Of a DNA stretch of 64,000 bases, positions 40,104 to 48,940 are shown in pieces; within the stretch, counting starts at the first letter, position 1; every line of letters starts with the position of its first letter. The translations under genes were made by a program, and so were the position numbers. The stretch is from an uncultured Pseudomonadales bacterium (lineage in GTDB: Bacteria; Pseudomonadota; Gammaproteobacteria; Pseudomonadales; Porticoccaceae): NCBI GenBank assembly GCA_943788445.1, contig CALSQH010000001.1, forward strand, positions 186,001-250,000. The letters run 5' to 3'. The notes beneath the pieces were generated by a model, which worked only from the letters and a program-made list of their open reading frames with translations, searched no databases and was not told the origin of the DNA.

Positions 40104-42521
40104 ATGGCTGCTAAACCAAATGAATCAAAAGATACAATCTATCCGCTTTTACCCTTGCGTGATGTGGTTGTTTATCCCCACATGGTCGTCCCGCTGTTTG
40201 TCGGTCGAGAGAAGTCTATTTTGGCACTTGAAGATGCCATGGAAAACAACAAGCAAGTTGTGTTGGTCGCGCAGAAAAACCCAACCGAAGATAATCCTAA
40301 ACTAGATGATCTTTACAGAGTTGGTACTCTGTCCACGATTCTTCAAATGCTTAAGTTACCCGATGGCACTTTAAAAGTGTTGGTCGAAGGTGTGGGTCGA
40401 GTGAGTCTCGTGAACGCGACTGAAGAAGATGTTGTATTTATGCAAACTCAGGCTCAAGTACTTGCCGATGGCGAGCTTGATGAGCGAGAGGCCGATGTGC
40501 TGATGCGCTCGACTATATCCCTATTCGAGCAATACGTTAATTTAAGCAAGAAGATACCCGCCGAAGTTATAGCCACTGTTAGCGGAATAGAAAATGCAAA
40601 CCGTCTTGCCGATACGGTTGCTTCGCACATGACACTGAATATCGAGCAGAAACAAGATGTTCTTGAAGTTGCTGATCTTACTGAACGCTTCGAGCACCTA
40701 ATGGGGCTGATGGAGTCGGAAATTGATCTGTTTCAGATAGAGCAGCGGATTCGCGGCCGAGTTAAAAAGCAGATGGAAAAAAGCCAGCGCGAGTATTACC
40801 TTAATGAGCAAATGAAGGCGATTCAAAAAGAGCTTGGCGAAAATGATGATGAGGGCTCAGAGCTCGGTCAGTTAGAAAAGAAAGTTGAAGAAGTTGGAAT
40901 GCCAAAAGCAGCACTGGAAAAAACCCAAGCTGAAGTTGGCAAGCTGAAAATGATGTCGCCGATGTCTGCAGAAGCCTCAGTCTTGCGCAACTACATCGAT
41001 TGGATGATTGGTGTTCCATGGAAAAAACGCAGTCGAGTGAAGCATGATTTGGTCGCTGCCCAAGGCACCCTTGATGAAGACCATCATGGCTTGGAAGAAG
41101 TCAAAGAGCGCATTTTGGAATTTCTTGCGGTTCAGCAGCGGGTTAAAAAATTAAAAGGGCCGGTGCTCTGTCTGGTTGGTCCTCCAGGAGTCGGTAAAAC
41201 CTCGCTGGGGGAATCTATCGCCAGAGCTACGGGCAGACAGTTTGTGCGTATGAGCCTTGGCGGTGTGCGCGATGAGGCGGAGATTCGCGGCCATCGTCGA
41301 ACCTATATTGGTTCACTGCCGGGCAAAGTCATTCAGAAGCTCTCAAAGGTTAAGGTTAAGAACCCGTTATTTCTTCTCGATGAAATCGACAAGATGGGCA
41401 TGGATCAACGCGGTGATCCTGCCTCGGCACTGTTAGAGGTGTTAGATCCTGAGCAAAACCATACCTTTAATGACCACTACCTAGAAGTTGATTTCGACCT
41501 CTCTGAGGTAATGTTTATCTGTACCGCAAACTCGATGAATATTCCCGGGCCACTGCTTGATCGAATGGAAGTGATTCGTATCCCCGGTTATACCGAGGGT
41601 GAAAAAGTCGCAATTGCAGAGAAATACCTGGTGCCAAAACAGCGAAAGGCAAATGGTCTCAAAGATCATGAGCTAGCGATTACTAAAGAGGCGCTTCAGG
41701 ACACTATTCGTTACTACACGCGCGAAGCTGGGGTTCGAGGCTTAGATCGCGATATCGCTAAAATATGCCGCAAAATTGTCACTGAGCATGTTCGCGATGG
41801 TGCTGCGTCTACAGATAGTATTGGCCCAGAACAGTTAGAGTCGATGCTTGGTGTGCGACGTTTTGATTATGGTCGTGCTGAAGCTGAAAATCAGATTGGT
41901 CAGGTTACTGGCTTGGCCTGGACTCAGGTTGGCGGTGAATTGTTGACTATTGAATCTGCTGCGATTCCCGGTAAGGGGAGAGTAATCAAAACCGGATCTC
42001 TCGGTGACGTAATGCAGGAATCCATTCAGGCAGCCTTGACTGTGGTCAGAAGTCGTGCAAAAGCCTTGGGGATTCGCAAGGACTTCTATCAAGCAAATGA
42101 TTTGCATATCCACGTTCCTGAGGGAGCAACGCCAAAAGATGGCCCTTCCGCTGGTGTTGGTATGTGCACAGCCCTTGTTTCGGTTTTAACTGGTATTCCG
42201 GTCAGAGCTAATGTCGCCATGACAGGTGAAATTACCCTGCGCGGACAGGTTTTAAAGATTGGTGGTTTAAAAGAAAAACTCCTTGCAGCGCATCGCGGAG
42301 GTATTACAACAGTGATTATTCCTGATGATAATGGTAGTGATTTGAAGGAGATACCGGACAATATTAAAGCAGACCTTAAAATCTGTCAGGTTAAGTGGAT
42401 TGATGAAGTTTTGGCTATCGCGCTTGAGAAAGATCCGGAATCACTTAGTGAGGAAGAGTTTAATCGAAGCAGTGCAACGGGTAAAAAAGAGCCTTCATCC
42501 TCTAGGCCAAGCACACACTAG
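40104..42521 (+). CDS. lon: ATP-dependent protease Lon
   Basis: The 805 residues comprise a LON substrate-binding N-domain (YPLLPLRDVVVYPHMVVPLF), an AAA+ module with Walker A GPPGVGKTSLGE and Walker B FLLDEIDKMG, and a protease domain with the catalytic Ser in PKDGPSAGVGM and Lys in GQVLKIGGLKEK. It degrades misfolded and regulatory proteins. The C-terminus is slightly longer than in E. coli, with a Ser/Lys-rich tail. Confidence 0.97.
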   Translation: MAAKPNESKDTIYPLLPLRDVVVYPHMVVPLFVGREKSILALEDAMENNKQVVLVAQKNPTEDNPKLDDLYRVGTLSTILQMLKLPDGTLKVLVEGVGRVSLVNATEEDVVFMQTQAQVLADGELDEREADVLMRSTISLFEQYVNLSKKIPAEVIATVSGIENANRLADTVASHMTLNIEQKQDVLEVADLTERFEHLMGLMESEIDLFQIEQRIRGRVKKQMEKSQREYYLNEQMKAIQKELGENDDEGSELGQLEKKVEEVGMPKAALEKTQAEVGKLKMMSPMSAEASVLRNYIDWMIGVPWKKRSRVKHDLVAAQGTLDEDHHGLEEVKERILEFLAVQQRVKKLKGPVLCLVGPPGVGKTSLGESIARATGRQFVRMSLGGVRDEAEIRGHRRTYIGSLPGKVIQKLSKVKVKNPLFLLDEIDKMGMDQRGDPASALLEVLDPEQNHTFNDHYLEVDFDLSEVMFICTANSMNIPGPLLDRMEVIRIPGYTEGEKVAIAEKYLVPKQRKANGLKDHELAITKEALQDTIRYYTREAGVRGLDRDIAKICRKIVTEHVRDGAASTDSIGPEQLESMLGVRRFDYGRAEAENQIGQVTGLAWTQVGGELLTIESAAIPGKGRVIKTGSLGDVMQESIQAALTVVRSRAKALGIRKDFYQANDLHIHVPEGATPKDGPSAGVGMCTALVSVLTGIPVRANVAMTGEITLRGQVLKIGGLKEKLLAAHRGGITTVIIPDDNGSDLKEIPDNIKADLKICQVKWIDEVLAIALEKDPESLSEEEFNRSSATGKKEPSSSRPSTH

Positions 42522-42533
42522 TTTTAAAGAAAT

Positions 42534-42646
42534 TAGCTATTTAGGCAAACGGAGCTTGACCCGCCAAATAGCTATTGGTATAACGTACGCAAGAAAGTGC
42601 TTGAGACCATATGTTTAGCGAGTTTGGTCCCTAAAAAGACTTTCTT
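42534..42646. other. Two hairpins in the lon-hupB gap
   Basis: First hairpin 42534-42574: TAGCTATTTAGGC pairs with GCCAAATAGCTA (one bulge). Second hairpin 42591-42646: AAGAAAGT pairs with ACTTTCTT and encloses GACCA/TGGTC. Neither ends in a T-run, so they may be mRNA-stability or processing structures in the hupB leader rather than terminators. Confidence 0.5.
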
Positions 42647-42686
42647 TCTGACTAGGAATTACTAACTCTAAGAAAAGGGGAATACC

Positions 42687-42959
42687 GTGAATAAATCTGA
42701 ACTTATCGACGCAATTGCTGCTGGCGCAGACATTTCTAAAGCTTCTGCTGGACGTGCACTTGATTCTGCTCTTGAAGCAGTAACAGGCTCACTTAAAAAT
42801 GGCGATCAAGTATCTTTGGTTGGTTTTGGTACTTTTGCTGTTAAGCATCGTGCAGCTCGTGCTGGTCGCAATCCACAGACTGGTCAAGAAATCCAGATTA
42901 AAGCAGCCAACGTGCCTAGCTTTAAAGCTGGTAAAGCTCTGAAAGACGCTGTAAATTAA
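42687..42959 (+). CDS. hupB: DNA-binding protein HU-beta
   Basis: The 90 residues are the canonical HU length. N-terminal dimerisation helices ([20 protein letters not shown]) precede the DNA-binding beta-arm with [19 protein letters not shown], which includes the conserved Arg and Pro that intercalates DNA. Nucleoid protein; position after lon is conserved. Confidence 0.96.
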   Translation: MNKSELIDAIAAGADISKASAGRALDSALEAVTGSLKNGDQVSLVGFGTFAVKHRAARAGRNPQTGQEIQIKAANVPSFKAGKALKDAVN

Positions 42960-42988
42960 TTTTATAGTAAGTCTTTTTTGCTAAATTG

Positions 42989-43016
42989 AAGGCGCATCGG
43001 TGATGCGCCTTTTTTA
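42989..43016 (+). terminator. Rho-independent terminator after hupB
   Basis: GGCGCATC-GGT-GATGCGCC followed by TTTTTT. Confidence 0.9.
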
Positions 43017-43060
43017 ATAATATTAAACAGATAATCATAATCTGTAATGGGGATAGAAAT

Positions 43061-44914
43061 ATGTTGGAAAGTTTTAGAGATAATATGAAGGGTATTGCTT
43101 TTGCGATCGTAATTTTGATTGCTATTGTCTTCGCTTTTTCTGGAATTGGCTCGCTATCAATCTCCGGAAGTGCATCTGATACTGCAGTTAAAGTTAATGG
43201 TGAACGAGTTTCGGAATTAGAAGTTCTACAGGCAATTAATTCCGAGAAAGAAAGAATTCTCAGTGAAAATGAAGGCCTTGATCCAGCGTTGCTTGAAGAT
43301 GATTTAATTCGACCACAGGTCGTTGAGCAGATCATTGGCCGCAAATTGCTTTCTCAGGAAGCAATCTCTGGCGGCATGGTAATCTCCTCGCGAAGCACAG
43401 GTAAATTGCTTCTCGATACCCCAAGCTTTCAAACAGATGGTCAATTCGACCAAGATCTATACCTCTACAGAGTGCGCAACATGGGTTACACCAGTGCCAC
43501 CTTCTTAGAGATGCTCAAGGAAAACCTCCTTGTAGAACAATTCGTACGTGGGTTTGTAGCCTCTGGCTTCACTACCAGCAACGAGCTAGACCTGCTTGCC
43601 AATGTTATCGAGCAGCAGCGAGACTATTACTATCTGACTCTGCCGCTTCAGCCGGTTAAAGATACGATCAAAGTCAGTGACCAGCAAGTTGAGAGCTACT
43701 ATGAAGAAAATAAAGCGGCTTACCAAGCTCAAGAACAGGTTGCGGTAGATTTTATCGAGCTCAACCCTGCCCAGTTTGATGACGCAGGAGCAGTAACTGA
43801 AGAGCAGGTCAAGGCTCGCTTTGATGAGCAGGTACAATCACTTGAATCAGGTGTTTCACTGCAAGCAGCACACATTCTGCTATCTGATCCCGATCAAGCC
43901 CTTATCGGTGAAATTCAGGCAAAGCTAGCCGCAGGCGAAGACTTTGCTTCCCTAGCTAAACAATATTCCGAAGACGTTGGTTCAGCGGACTTTGGTGGTG
44001 ACCTTGGATTTACTGCTGGCGATACCTTCCCAGAGAGTTTCGAAACTGCCCTAGCGGCACTCGAAGTAGGTCAGGTTTCCGCGCCAGTTCAAACTGACAG
44101 CGGCACGCACCTTATAAAGCTTGTCGATAAGCAGGAGACAGTTATTGATTTCTCGACTGAGCGCGCTCGAATTGAGCAAGAGCTTGTCGCAGAATTGAGG
44201 GACGAGTGGCTGGTCGAAAAACTGGCTAATCTTAAAGAACTAAGCTTCAACGCTGAGAGCCTCAGCGAAGTTGCTGAAGATCTAGAGTTAACTGCTCAGG
44301 TCTCTGAATCCTTTACACGATCAGGTGCAGCGGGTATTGCCGCCTATCCTGCTGTTTTAAAGGCAGCCTTTAGCTCAGAAGTCTTAAATGATAAGTACGC
44401 CAGTGAAGTTCTTGAATTGGGTGACGATCGCTATGTAGTATTGAAGCTGAACAAGAGCATTCCAGCCCGTCAAAAAGAATTGTCTGAGGTTAAAAACGCA
44501 GTTGTTGCCACAATCAAAGCTGATCTGGCGAAAGCCGAGTTAGCAGAGCAGGGCGGTTCTTTAGTTGCTCGCGTAGAAGCAGGTGAATCAGTTGAAGACG
44601 TAGCTAAGAGTCAGGGTTTAGACTGGCAGGTAGTTATGGATGCCAAGCGCAGTACTAGCGATGTTAATGCCGATGTGAAACGCTTCGTGTTCCAACTTCC
44701 AGCAACAGCAAGCGAAGATGTGATTGAAAGTTTTTATACCCGTACTGGTGACTTCGTCGTTGTTGTTATGACTGAAGTGACTCCTGGCGATAGCAGCAAG
44801 CTCAGCGCCGAGCAGAAGAATAGCCTGCTCTATGCTGGACTTTCAGTTAAGAGCAGCCGTGAATTGCAGGCTGTAGAGGCCAGATTGCTGGCTGATGCTA
44901 AGATAGTTAGGTAG
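43061..44914 (+). CDS. ppiD: Periplasmic folding chaperone PpiD (SurA_N/parvulin family)
   Basis: This 617-residue protein has a single N-terminal membrane anchor (GIAFAIVILIAIVFAFSGIG), a SurA-like N-domain (VNGERVSELEVLQAINSEKE) and one parvulin domain (~265-360, LQAAHILLSDPDQ ... DVGSADFGGDLGFTAGD). It assists folding of exported proteins at the inner membrane. It follows hupB as in many gammaproteobacteria. Confidence 0.93.
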   Translation: MLESFRDNMKGIAFAIVILIAIVFAFSGIGSLSISGSASDTAVKVNGERVSELEVLQAINSEKERILSENEGLDPALLEDDLIRPQVVEQIIGRKLLSQEAISGGMVISSRSTGKLLLDTPSFQTDGQFDQDLYLYRVRNMGYTSATFLEMLKENLLVEQFVRGFVASGFTTSNELDLLANVIEQQRDYYYLTLPLQPVKDTIKVSDQQVESYYEENKAAYQAQEQVAVDFIELNPAQFDDAGAVTEEQVKARFDEQVQSLESGVSLQAAHILLSDPDQALIGEIQAKLAAGEDFASLAKQYSEDVGSADFGGDLGFTAGDTFPESFETALAALEVGQVSAPVQTDSGTHLIKLVDKQETVIDFSTERARIEQELVAELRDEWLVEKLANLKELSFNAESLSEVAEDLELTAQVSESFTRSGAAGIAAYPAVLKAAFSSEVLNDKYASEVLELGDDRYVVLKLNKSIPARQKELSEVKNAVVATIKADLAKAELAEQGGSLVARVEAGESVEDVAKSQGLDWQVVMDAKRSTSDVNADVKRFVFQLPATASEDVIESFYTRTGDFVVVVMTEVTPGDSSKLSAEQKNSLLYAGLSVKSSRELQAVEARLLADAKIVR

Positions 44915-44996
44915 CTGATGCAGTATTGATTAGTAATTGATTTGGAAGATAAGCTCAACTAGAAGGATCATCAGAAAGGATGATCAGATAAAAAAT

Positions 44997-45029
44997 ACTG
45001 CCAGCTGAGCGATCGTTCTAGCTGGCAGT
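44997..45029. terminator. Bidirectional hairpin between ppiD and mltD
   Basis: ACTGCCAGCT pairs with AGCTGGCAGT. There is TTTTCTTTCT on the plus side and TTTTTT on the minus side, so it can serve both convergent genes. Confidence 0.8.
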
Positions 45030-45071
45030 TTTCTTTCTAGGCTTATATGCCTCTCGCTATATGCTCATCTT

Positions 45072-46697
45072 TTATATCTTTAGGCCATCGATAAACAGAG
45101 TAAGCCGCTGTCCGGGTTGTAGTAATTCGTTGCGACTAATCTTATTCCAGCGCGTAATATCCCTGATTGCAATATCAAACCTACTCGCAATTAGAGACAG
45201 TGAATCTCCCCGACGAATACGATAGGAAAGTTTGCGAACATTTTTCTGGTCTATCTCGGCAACTTTACTGCCCACTATAAGGCGATCTCCCACTCGAAGG
45301 GTATTGCTACTCAGCTTATTGGTCTCACGCAGGCGCTTGATGCTCGTATCGTATTTTCTTGCAATGGTCCAAAGTGAATCACCTTGGCGCACAGAGTGGT
45401 AATTGGGTTGCTCAGCGCTGTTAAGGGTATTGGACAGATAATCGATATTGTCTCTGGAGTGAGGAATCAAAAGAACCTGACCAATTTTCAGGTGGTCATT
45501 GCGCAAGTTGTTGCGGCTTCTCAGCCAGCTAGTAGGTATATCAAAGCGCGCAGCTATCTGCGATAGGGTGTCGCCATTAGTCACCGCGTACTCAGTGTGC
45601 GGCACCCAGGTTTTCGGATCCGTTGTTGCCAGTAGATTCCTCAACGGTTGAGCCGTACCCACCGGCAAGAGTAAATTGTGTTTGCCCTGAGGTGGGGTAA
45701 TTGATCTGCGGTAAGCGGGATTAAGTCGCGTAAAATTGTTGACCTCAATACCGGTAACCTTAATCACATGGTTTAAATCAATTTGGGACTCAATCTCAAC
45801 CACCTCAAAGAAAGGCTCATTGGGCATAGCTGGCAATTGCAGATCGTATTGCTCGGGGTTGCGGATTAATGTCGCCAGTGCCAGAAGCTGAGGCACATAG
45901 TTGCGTGTTTCTCGCGGCAGGGAAATTGACCAGAAATCAGTGCCTTTACCGGCCTTTCTGTTACGTCTAATGGATTTGCTGACATTACCCTGTCCAGAGT
46001 TATAGGCGGCCAAAGCTAAAAGCCAGTCATTATCAAACCGCTTGTTAAGTTTTTTTAGATAGGTAATGGCCGCTTGAGTCGAATAGATAACGTCGCGTCT
46101 TCCGTCGTACCAGCGATCCCGTCGCAATCCAAGAGACTTAGCTGTTGATGGTATAAATTGCCATAGCCCAACGGCATGGCTGTGGGAATAGGCTAGAGGG
46201 TCGTATGTGCTCTCAACGATTGGCAGAAGAGCCAGTTCCAGAGGCAGACCAGATTTATCAAGCTGGTCAGTGACGTAATAGATATAGGGTTTGGCGCGAG
46301 TAAAAACGGTTTTCAAATAACTCGGGTTGCGCAGATACCAGTCACGCTGTTTGGCGACACTTGGCGGCATGGATTCAGGTGTCATATTAAAGCCATCTCG
46401 AATACGCTGCCACAGATCAATAGCTTCTGGTTCAGGTATTTCTTGTATGGACAATAAAAGGGGGCTTACACCTGCTTGTATCTCCTCGGAGATCAATCCT
46501 TCGGTATTTGTCGTCAGGCTCTCAGGGGCGTTTATAGAGCGGTTCTCGGCGGCCCCAGCAGCTGTCGGTGGAGGTTGGTCAGCACTAGCTGACTCAGCGC
46601 TATTGCCGGTTAGAAGCGCACAACCTGACCACAGTGGCAGGATACACAGAGCGGTGCTTAAAAAAAGCGCGCGAAATGGGGGAGACACAGGCTGCAA
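45072..46697 (-). CDS. mltD: Membrane-bound lytic murein transglycosylase D with three LysM domains
   Basis: This 541-residue lipoprotein has lipobox LWSGC at ~25. The SLT domain has its catalytic Glu in LPIVESTYDPLAYSHSHAVGLWQF, followed by three LysM repeats near 380-420, 436-480 and 492-538 (YAVTNGDTLSQIA, HSVRQGDSLWTIA, YRIRRGDSLSLIA). It cleaves peptidoglycan glycan strands. The start is a TTG with AAGGG seven bases upstream. It is divergent from the methyltransferase-rnhA-dnaQ cluster, as in enterobacteria, though gloB is absent here. Confidence 0.94.
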   Translation of the reverse strand: MQPVSPPFRALFLSTALCILPLWSGCALLTGNSAESASADQPPPTAAGAAENRSINAPESLTTNTEGLISEEIQAGVSPLLLSIQEIPEPEAIDLWQRIRDGFNMTPESMPPSVAKQRDWYLRNPSYLKTVFTRAKPYIYYVTDQLDKSGLPLELALLPIVESTYDPLAYSHSHAVGLWQFIPSTAKSLGLRRDRWYDGRRDVIYSTQAAITYLKKLNKRFDNDWLLALAAYNSGQGNVSKSIRRNRKAGKGTDFWSISLPRETRNYVPQLLALATLIRNPEQYDLQLPAMPNEPFFEVVEIESQIDLNHVIKVTGIEVNNFTRLNPAYRRSITPPQGKHNLLLPVGTAQPLRNLLATTDPKTWVPHTEYAVTNGDTLSQIAARFDIPTSWLRSRNNLRNDHLKIGQVLLIPHSRDNIDYLSNTLNSAEQPNYHSVRQGDSLWTIARKYDTSIKRLRETNKLSSNTLRVGDRLIVGSKVAEIDQKNVRKLSYRIRRGDSLSLIASRFDIAIRDITRWNKISRNELLQPGQRLTLFIDGLKI

Positions 46698-46892
46698 GTT
46701 TTTACCCTTATCCTAATTTGGGGCGGAATTGTATCGGTCAGTCGAGGTTGAAACAATGACAAGATTCGCAGATATGTGGGAACTTGACAGACTGGCACTT
46801 ATTTTTTCAGGCCAAATTATTAGAATTCATACACTGGTCTTTATTCAATCTAGCGAACATAATAAGCACTTATTAATACTTTACTGCCTGAT

Positions 46893-47723
46893 ATGCCCCT
46901 AAAGTTCATTAACAATGCTGAACAGAATCTCGTAGATCGCTTTAAAGTTAAAGATCTTGCCAGTACCTCGGCTGACCTAAGGCATTGGTTGGAGGGTGAT
47001 TTTGGTCGCTATCTTCAGATTCGTGAGCTGCAGGTCTTTCAACATAAGTTCTCAAATCTTCCCGGCTATCGCTTCCTCCGCCTTGGGCTTAGCGAGGACC
47101 CCGAGACACTAAACTGCTTTAACCATATTCAGCGCATTAGTTTACATCCCTCCGAGCTCAACGGTGCCCATGGGGCATTGGCCAACTATATTGAATTGCC
47201 ACTGATGACAGAAACCATCGACCTGATGCTATTGCATCATGCGCTAGAGTTTTCTCAATCGCCAAAAGCCGTACTTGCTGAGGCTAGCCGAGTTGTTAAG
47301 CCTGGCGGGCATTTACTACTTTGCCTTTTGAATCCCTTTGGGCCTATGGGTATAGCCAAGTTTCCCATGCAACTATGTTCAGGGAAAGTGCAGTTCCGTT
47401 TCCATAACCTGCGCTTAGGGAGACTAAATGACTGGTTATCACTACTTAATTTCCATGTAGAGGGGGTAGAGCATGGCGCCTATAACTTACCGCTGGGTCA
47501 TCCAAATAGTCTTCAGGGTCTAAGTCGGGACAGTCGTTGGGAAAAGGCCTGTGAAAAAATTCGCTTCCCGATGGGTAACTTCTATATGATTCACGCGGTT
47601 AAACGTGAGCCTAGAGGGATCTCAGGCCCGAGACAATCTTGGCGTGCGGCTACCAGCAAAAATTACACAGCGACCCAGGGTGCTAAACGCAGCTGGATAA
47701 AAAACGACAATCTGCAGCCATAG
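46893..47723 (+). CDS. SAM-dependent methyltransferase (YafS-like)
   Basis: This 276-residue class I methyltransferase has Methyltransf_11-type segments: MLLHHALEFSQSPKAVLAEASRVVKPGGHLLLCLLNPFG corresponds to motifs post-I to III (positions ~110-150). It lies upstream of rnhA, the position of yafS in E. coli, so it is likely the orthologue. Substrate unknown. The C-terminal 35 residues are basic and low complexity. Confidence 0.85.
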   Translation: MPLKFINNAEQNLVDRFKVKDLASTSADLRHWLEGDFGRYLQIRELQVFQHKFSNLPGYRFLRLGLSEDPETLNCFNHIQRISLHPSELNGAHGALANYIELPLMTETIDLMLLHHALEFSQSPKAVLAEASRVVKPGGHLLLCLLNPFGPMGIAKFPMQLCSGKVQFRFHNLRLGRLNDWLSLLNFHVEGVEHGAYNLPLGHPNSLQGLSRDSRWEKACEKIRFPMGNFYMIHAVKREPRGISGPRQSWRAATSKNYTATQGAKRSWIKNDNLQP

Positions 47724-47742
47724 TTGCGGTTAAGGGAAGTTA

Positions 47743-48174
47743 ATGAAAGAAATAGAAATTTTTACCGACGGTGCCTGTAGAGGTAATCCGGGCCCCGGTG
47801 GTTGGGGTGTCTTAATGCGTTATGCAGAAAAAGAGAAGTCACTCTTTGGTGGCGAAGCCGATACCACCAACAATCGCATGGAGATGACCGCTGTTATCGA
47901 AGGGTTGTCGGCCTTAAAACAACCCTGCAAAATAACCCTAACCTCAGATTCAACCTACGTCCTAAAAGGTATTCAAGAGTGGTTGCCGGCATGGAAAAAA
48001 CGCAATTGGAAAACTGCCAGTAAAAAGCCGGTAAAAAATGTTGATTTGTGGCAGAAGCTAGATGCTCTAATTGGTACTCATGATATAGACTGGCAATGGG
48101 TTAAAGGTCACAGCGGCCACCGTGAAAATGAAATTGCAGATCAGCTCGCTAATCGTGGTATTGACGAGCTGTAA
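47743..48174 (+). CDS. rnhA: Ribonuclease HI
   Basis: This 143-residue enzyme degrades RNA in RNA:DNA hybrids. Catalytic acidic residues are visible in [37 protein letters not shown] and NEIADQLAN. It starts 20 bp after the methyltransferase stop, with GGAAG upstream. Confidence 0.97.
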   Translation: MKEIEIFTDGACRGNPGPGGWGVLMRYAEKEKSLFGGEADTTNNRMEMTAVIEGLSALKQPCKITLTSDSTYVLKGIQEWLPAWKKRNWKTASKKPVKNVDLWQKLDALIGTHDIDWQWVKGHSGHRENEIADQLANRGIDEL

Positions 48175-48211
48175 ACTCAATCGCACATAATACAAATAGA
48201 TAGCAGAGACA

Positions 48212-48931
48212 ATGAGACAAATCGTTCTAGATACAGAAACTACCGGCCTAGAAACCTCCCAAGACCACCGAATTATTGAAATTGGTTGTGTCGAATTAGT
48301 GGGGCGAAAGCTGACCGGCAGGCACTACCATCAGTACATCAACCCACAGCGCAAAGTCGATGAGGGCGCTTTGGAAGTTCATGGTATTAGCGATCAGTTT
48401 CTTGAAGATAAGCCACTGTTTTCTCAGGTCGCCAAAGAGTTTTTGGAGTTTGTGGATGGCGCCGACTTAGTTATTCACAACGCGCCCTTCGATGTTGGCT
48501 TTATCAACCATGAAATTGCCAAACTGGCAGGCAAGTATCAGGTGATTGAAACCAGCTGCCGGATTATTGACACTCTGGCACTGGCGCGACAAAAACACCC
48601 CGGACAGAAAAATAATCTTGATGCACTCTGTAAACGCTATGGCGTAGACAACTCTCAGCGTGATTTGCACGGCGCACTGCTAGATGCTGAAATCTTGGCG
48701 GATGTCTATTTGTTGATGACCGGCGGGCAGGTCAATCTTAATATCAGCGATCAATCATCTTCAGATAGTGGTGAATTGAACACTAAAAGTAGTATTCGGC
48801 GGCTGCCGACTGATCGACCTGCATTGCAAATAGTAAAACCCAGTGAGCTAGAGTTGACCCTTCATCAAGAAAAGCTCGAGGCAATCAACAAGAGCAGTGG
48901 GGCCTGTGTCTGGATGGGCAGCAGCGACTGA
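48212..48931 (+). CDS. dnaQ: DNA polymerase III epsilon subunit (proofreading exonuclease)
   Basis: This 239-residue DnaQ-type 3'-5' exonuclease has ExoI VLDTETTGLE, ExoII LVIHNAPFDVGF and ExoIII with the catalytic His in RDLHGALLDAE. The C-terminal tail contacts the polymerase subunit. It is 37 bp after rnhA in the same direction; in E. coli the two genes are divergent, so the order is conserved but the orientation differs. Confidence 0.95.
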   Translation: MRQIVLDTETTGLETSQDHRIIEIGCVELVGRKLTGRHYHQYINPQRKVDEGALEVHGISDQFLEDKPLFSQVAKEFLEFVDGADLVIHNAPFDVGFINHEIAKLAGKYQVIETSCRIIDTLALARQKHPGQKNNLDALCKRYGVDNSQRDLHGALLDAEILADVYLLMTGGQVNLNISDQSSSDSGELNTKSSIRRLPTDRPALQIVKPSELELTLHQEKLEAINKSSGACVWMGSSD

Positions 48932-48940
48932 CTAGTAGAC

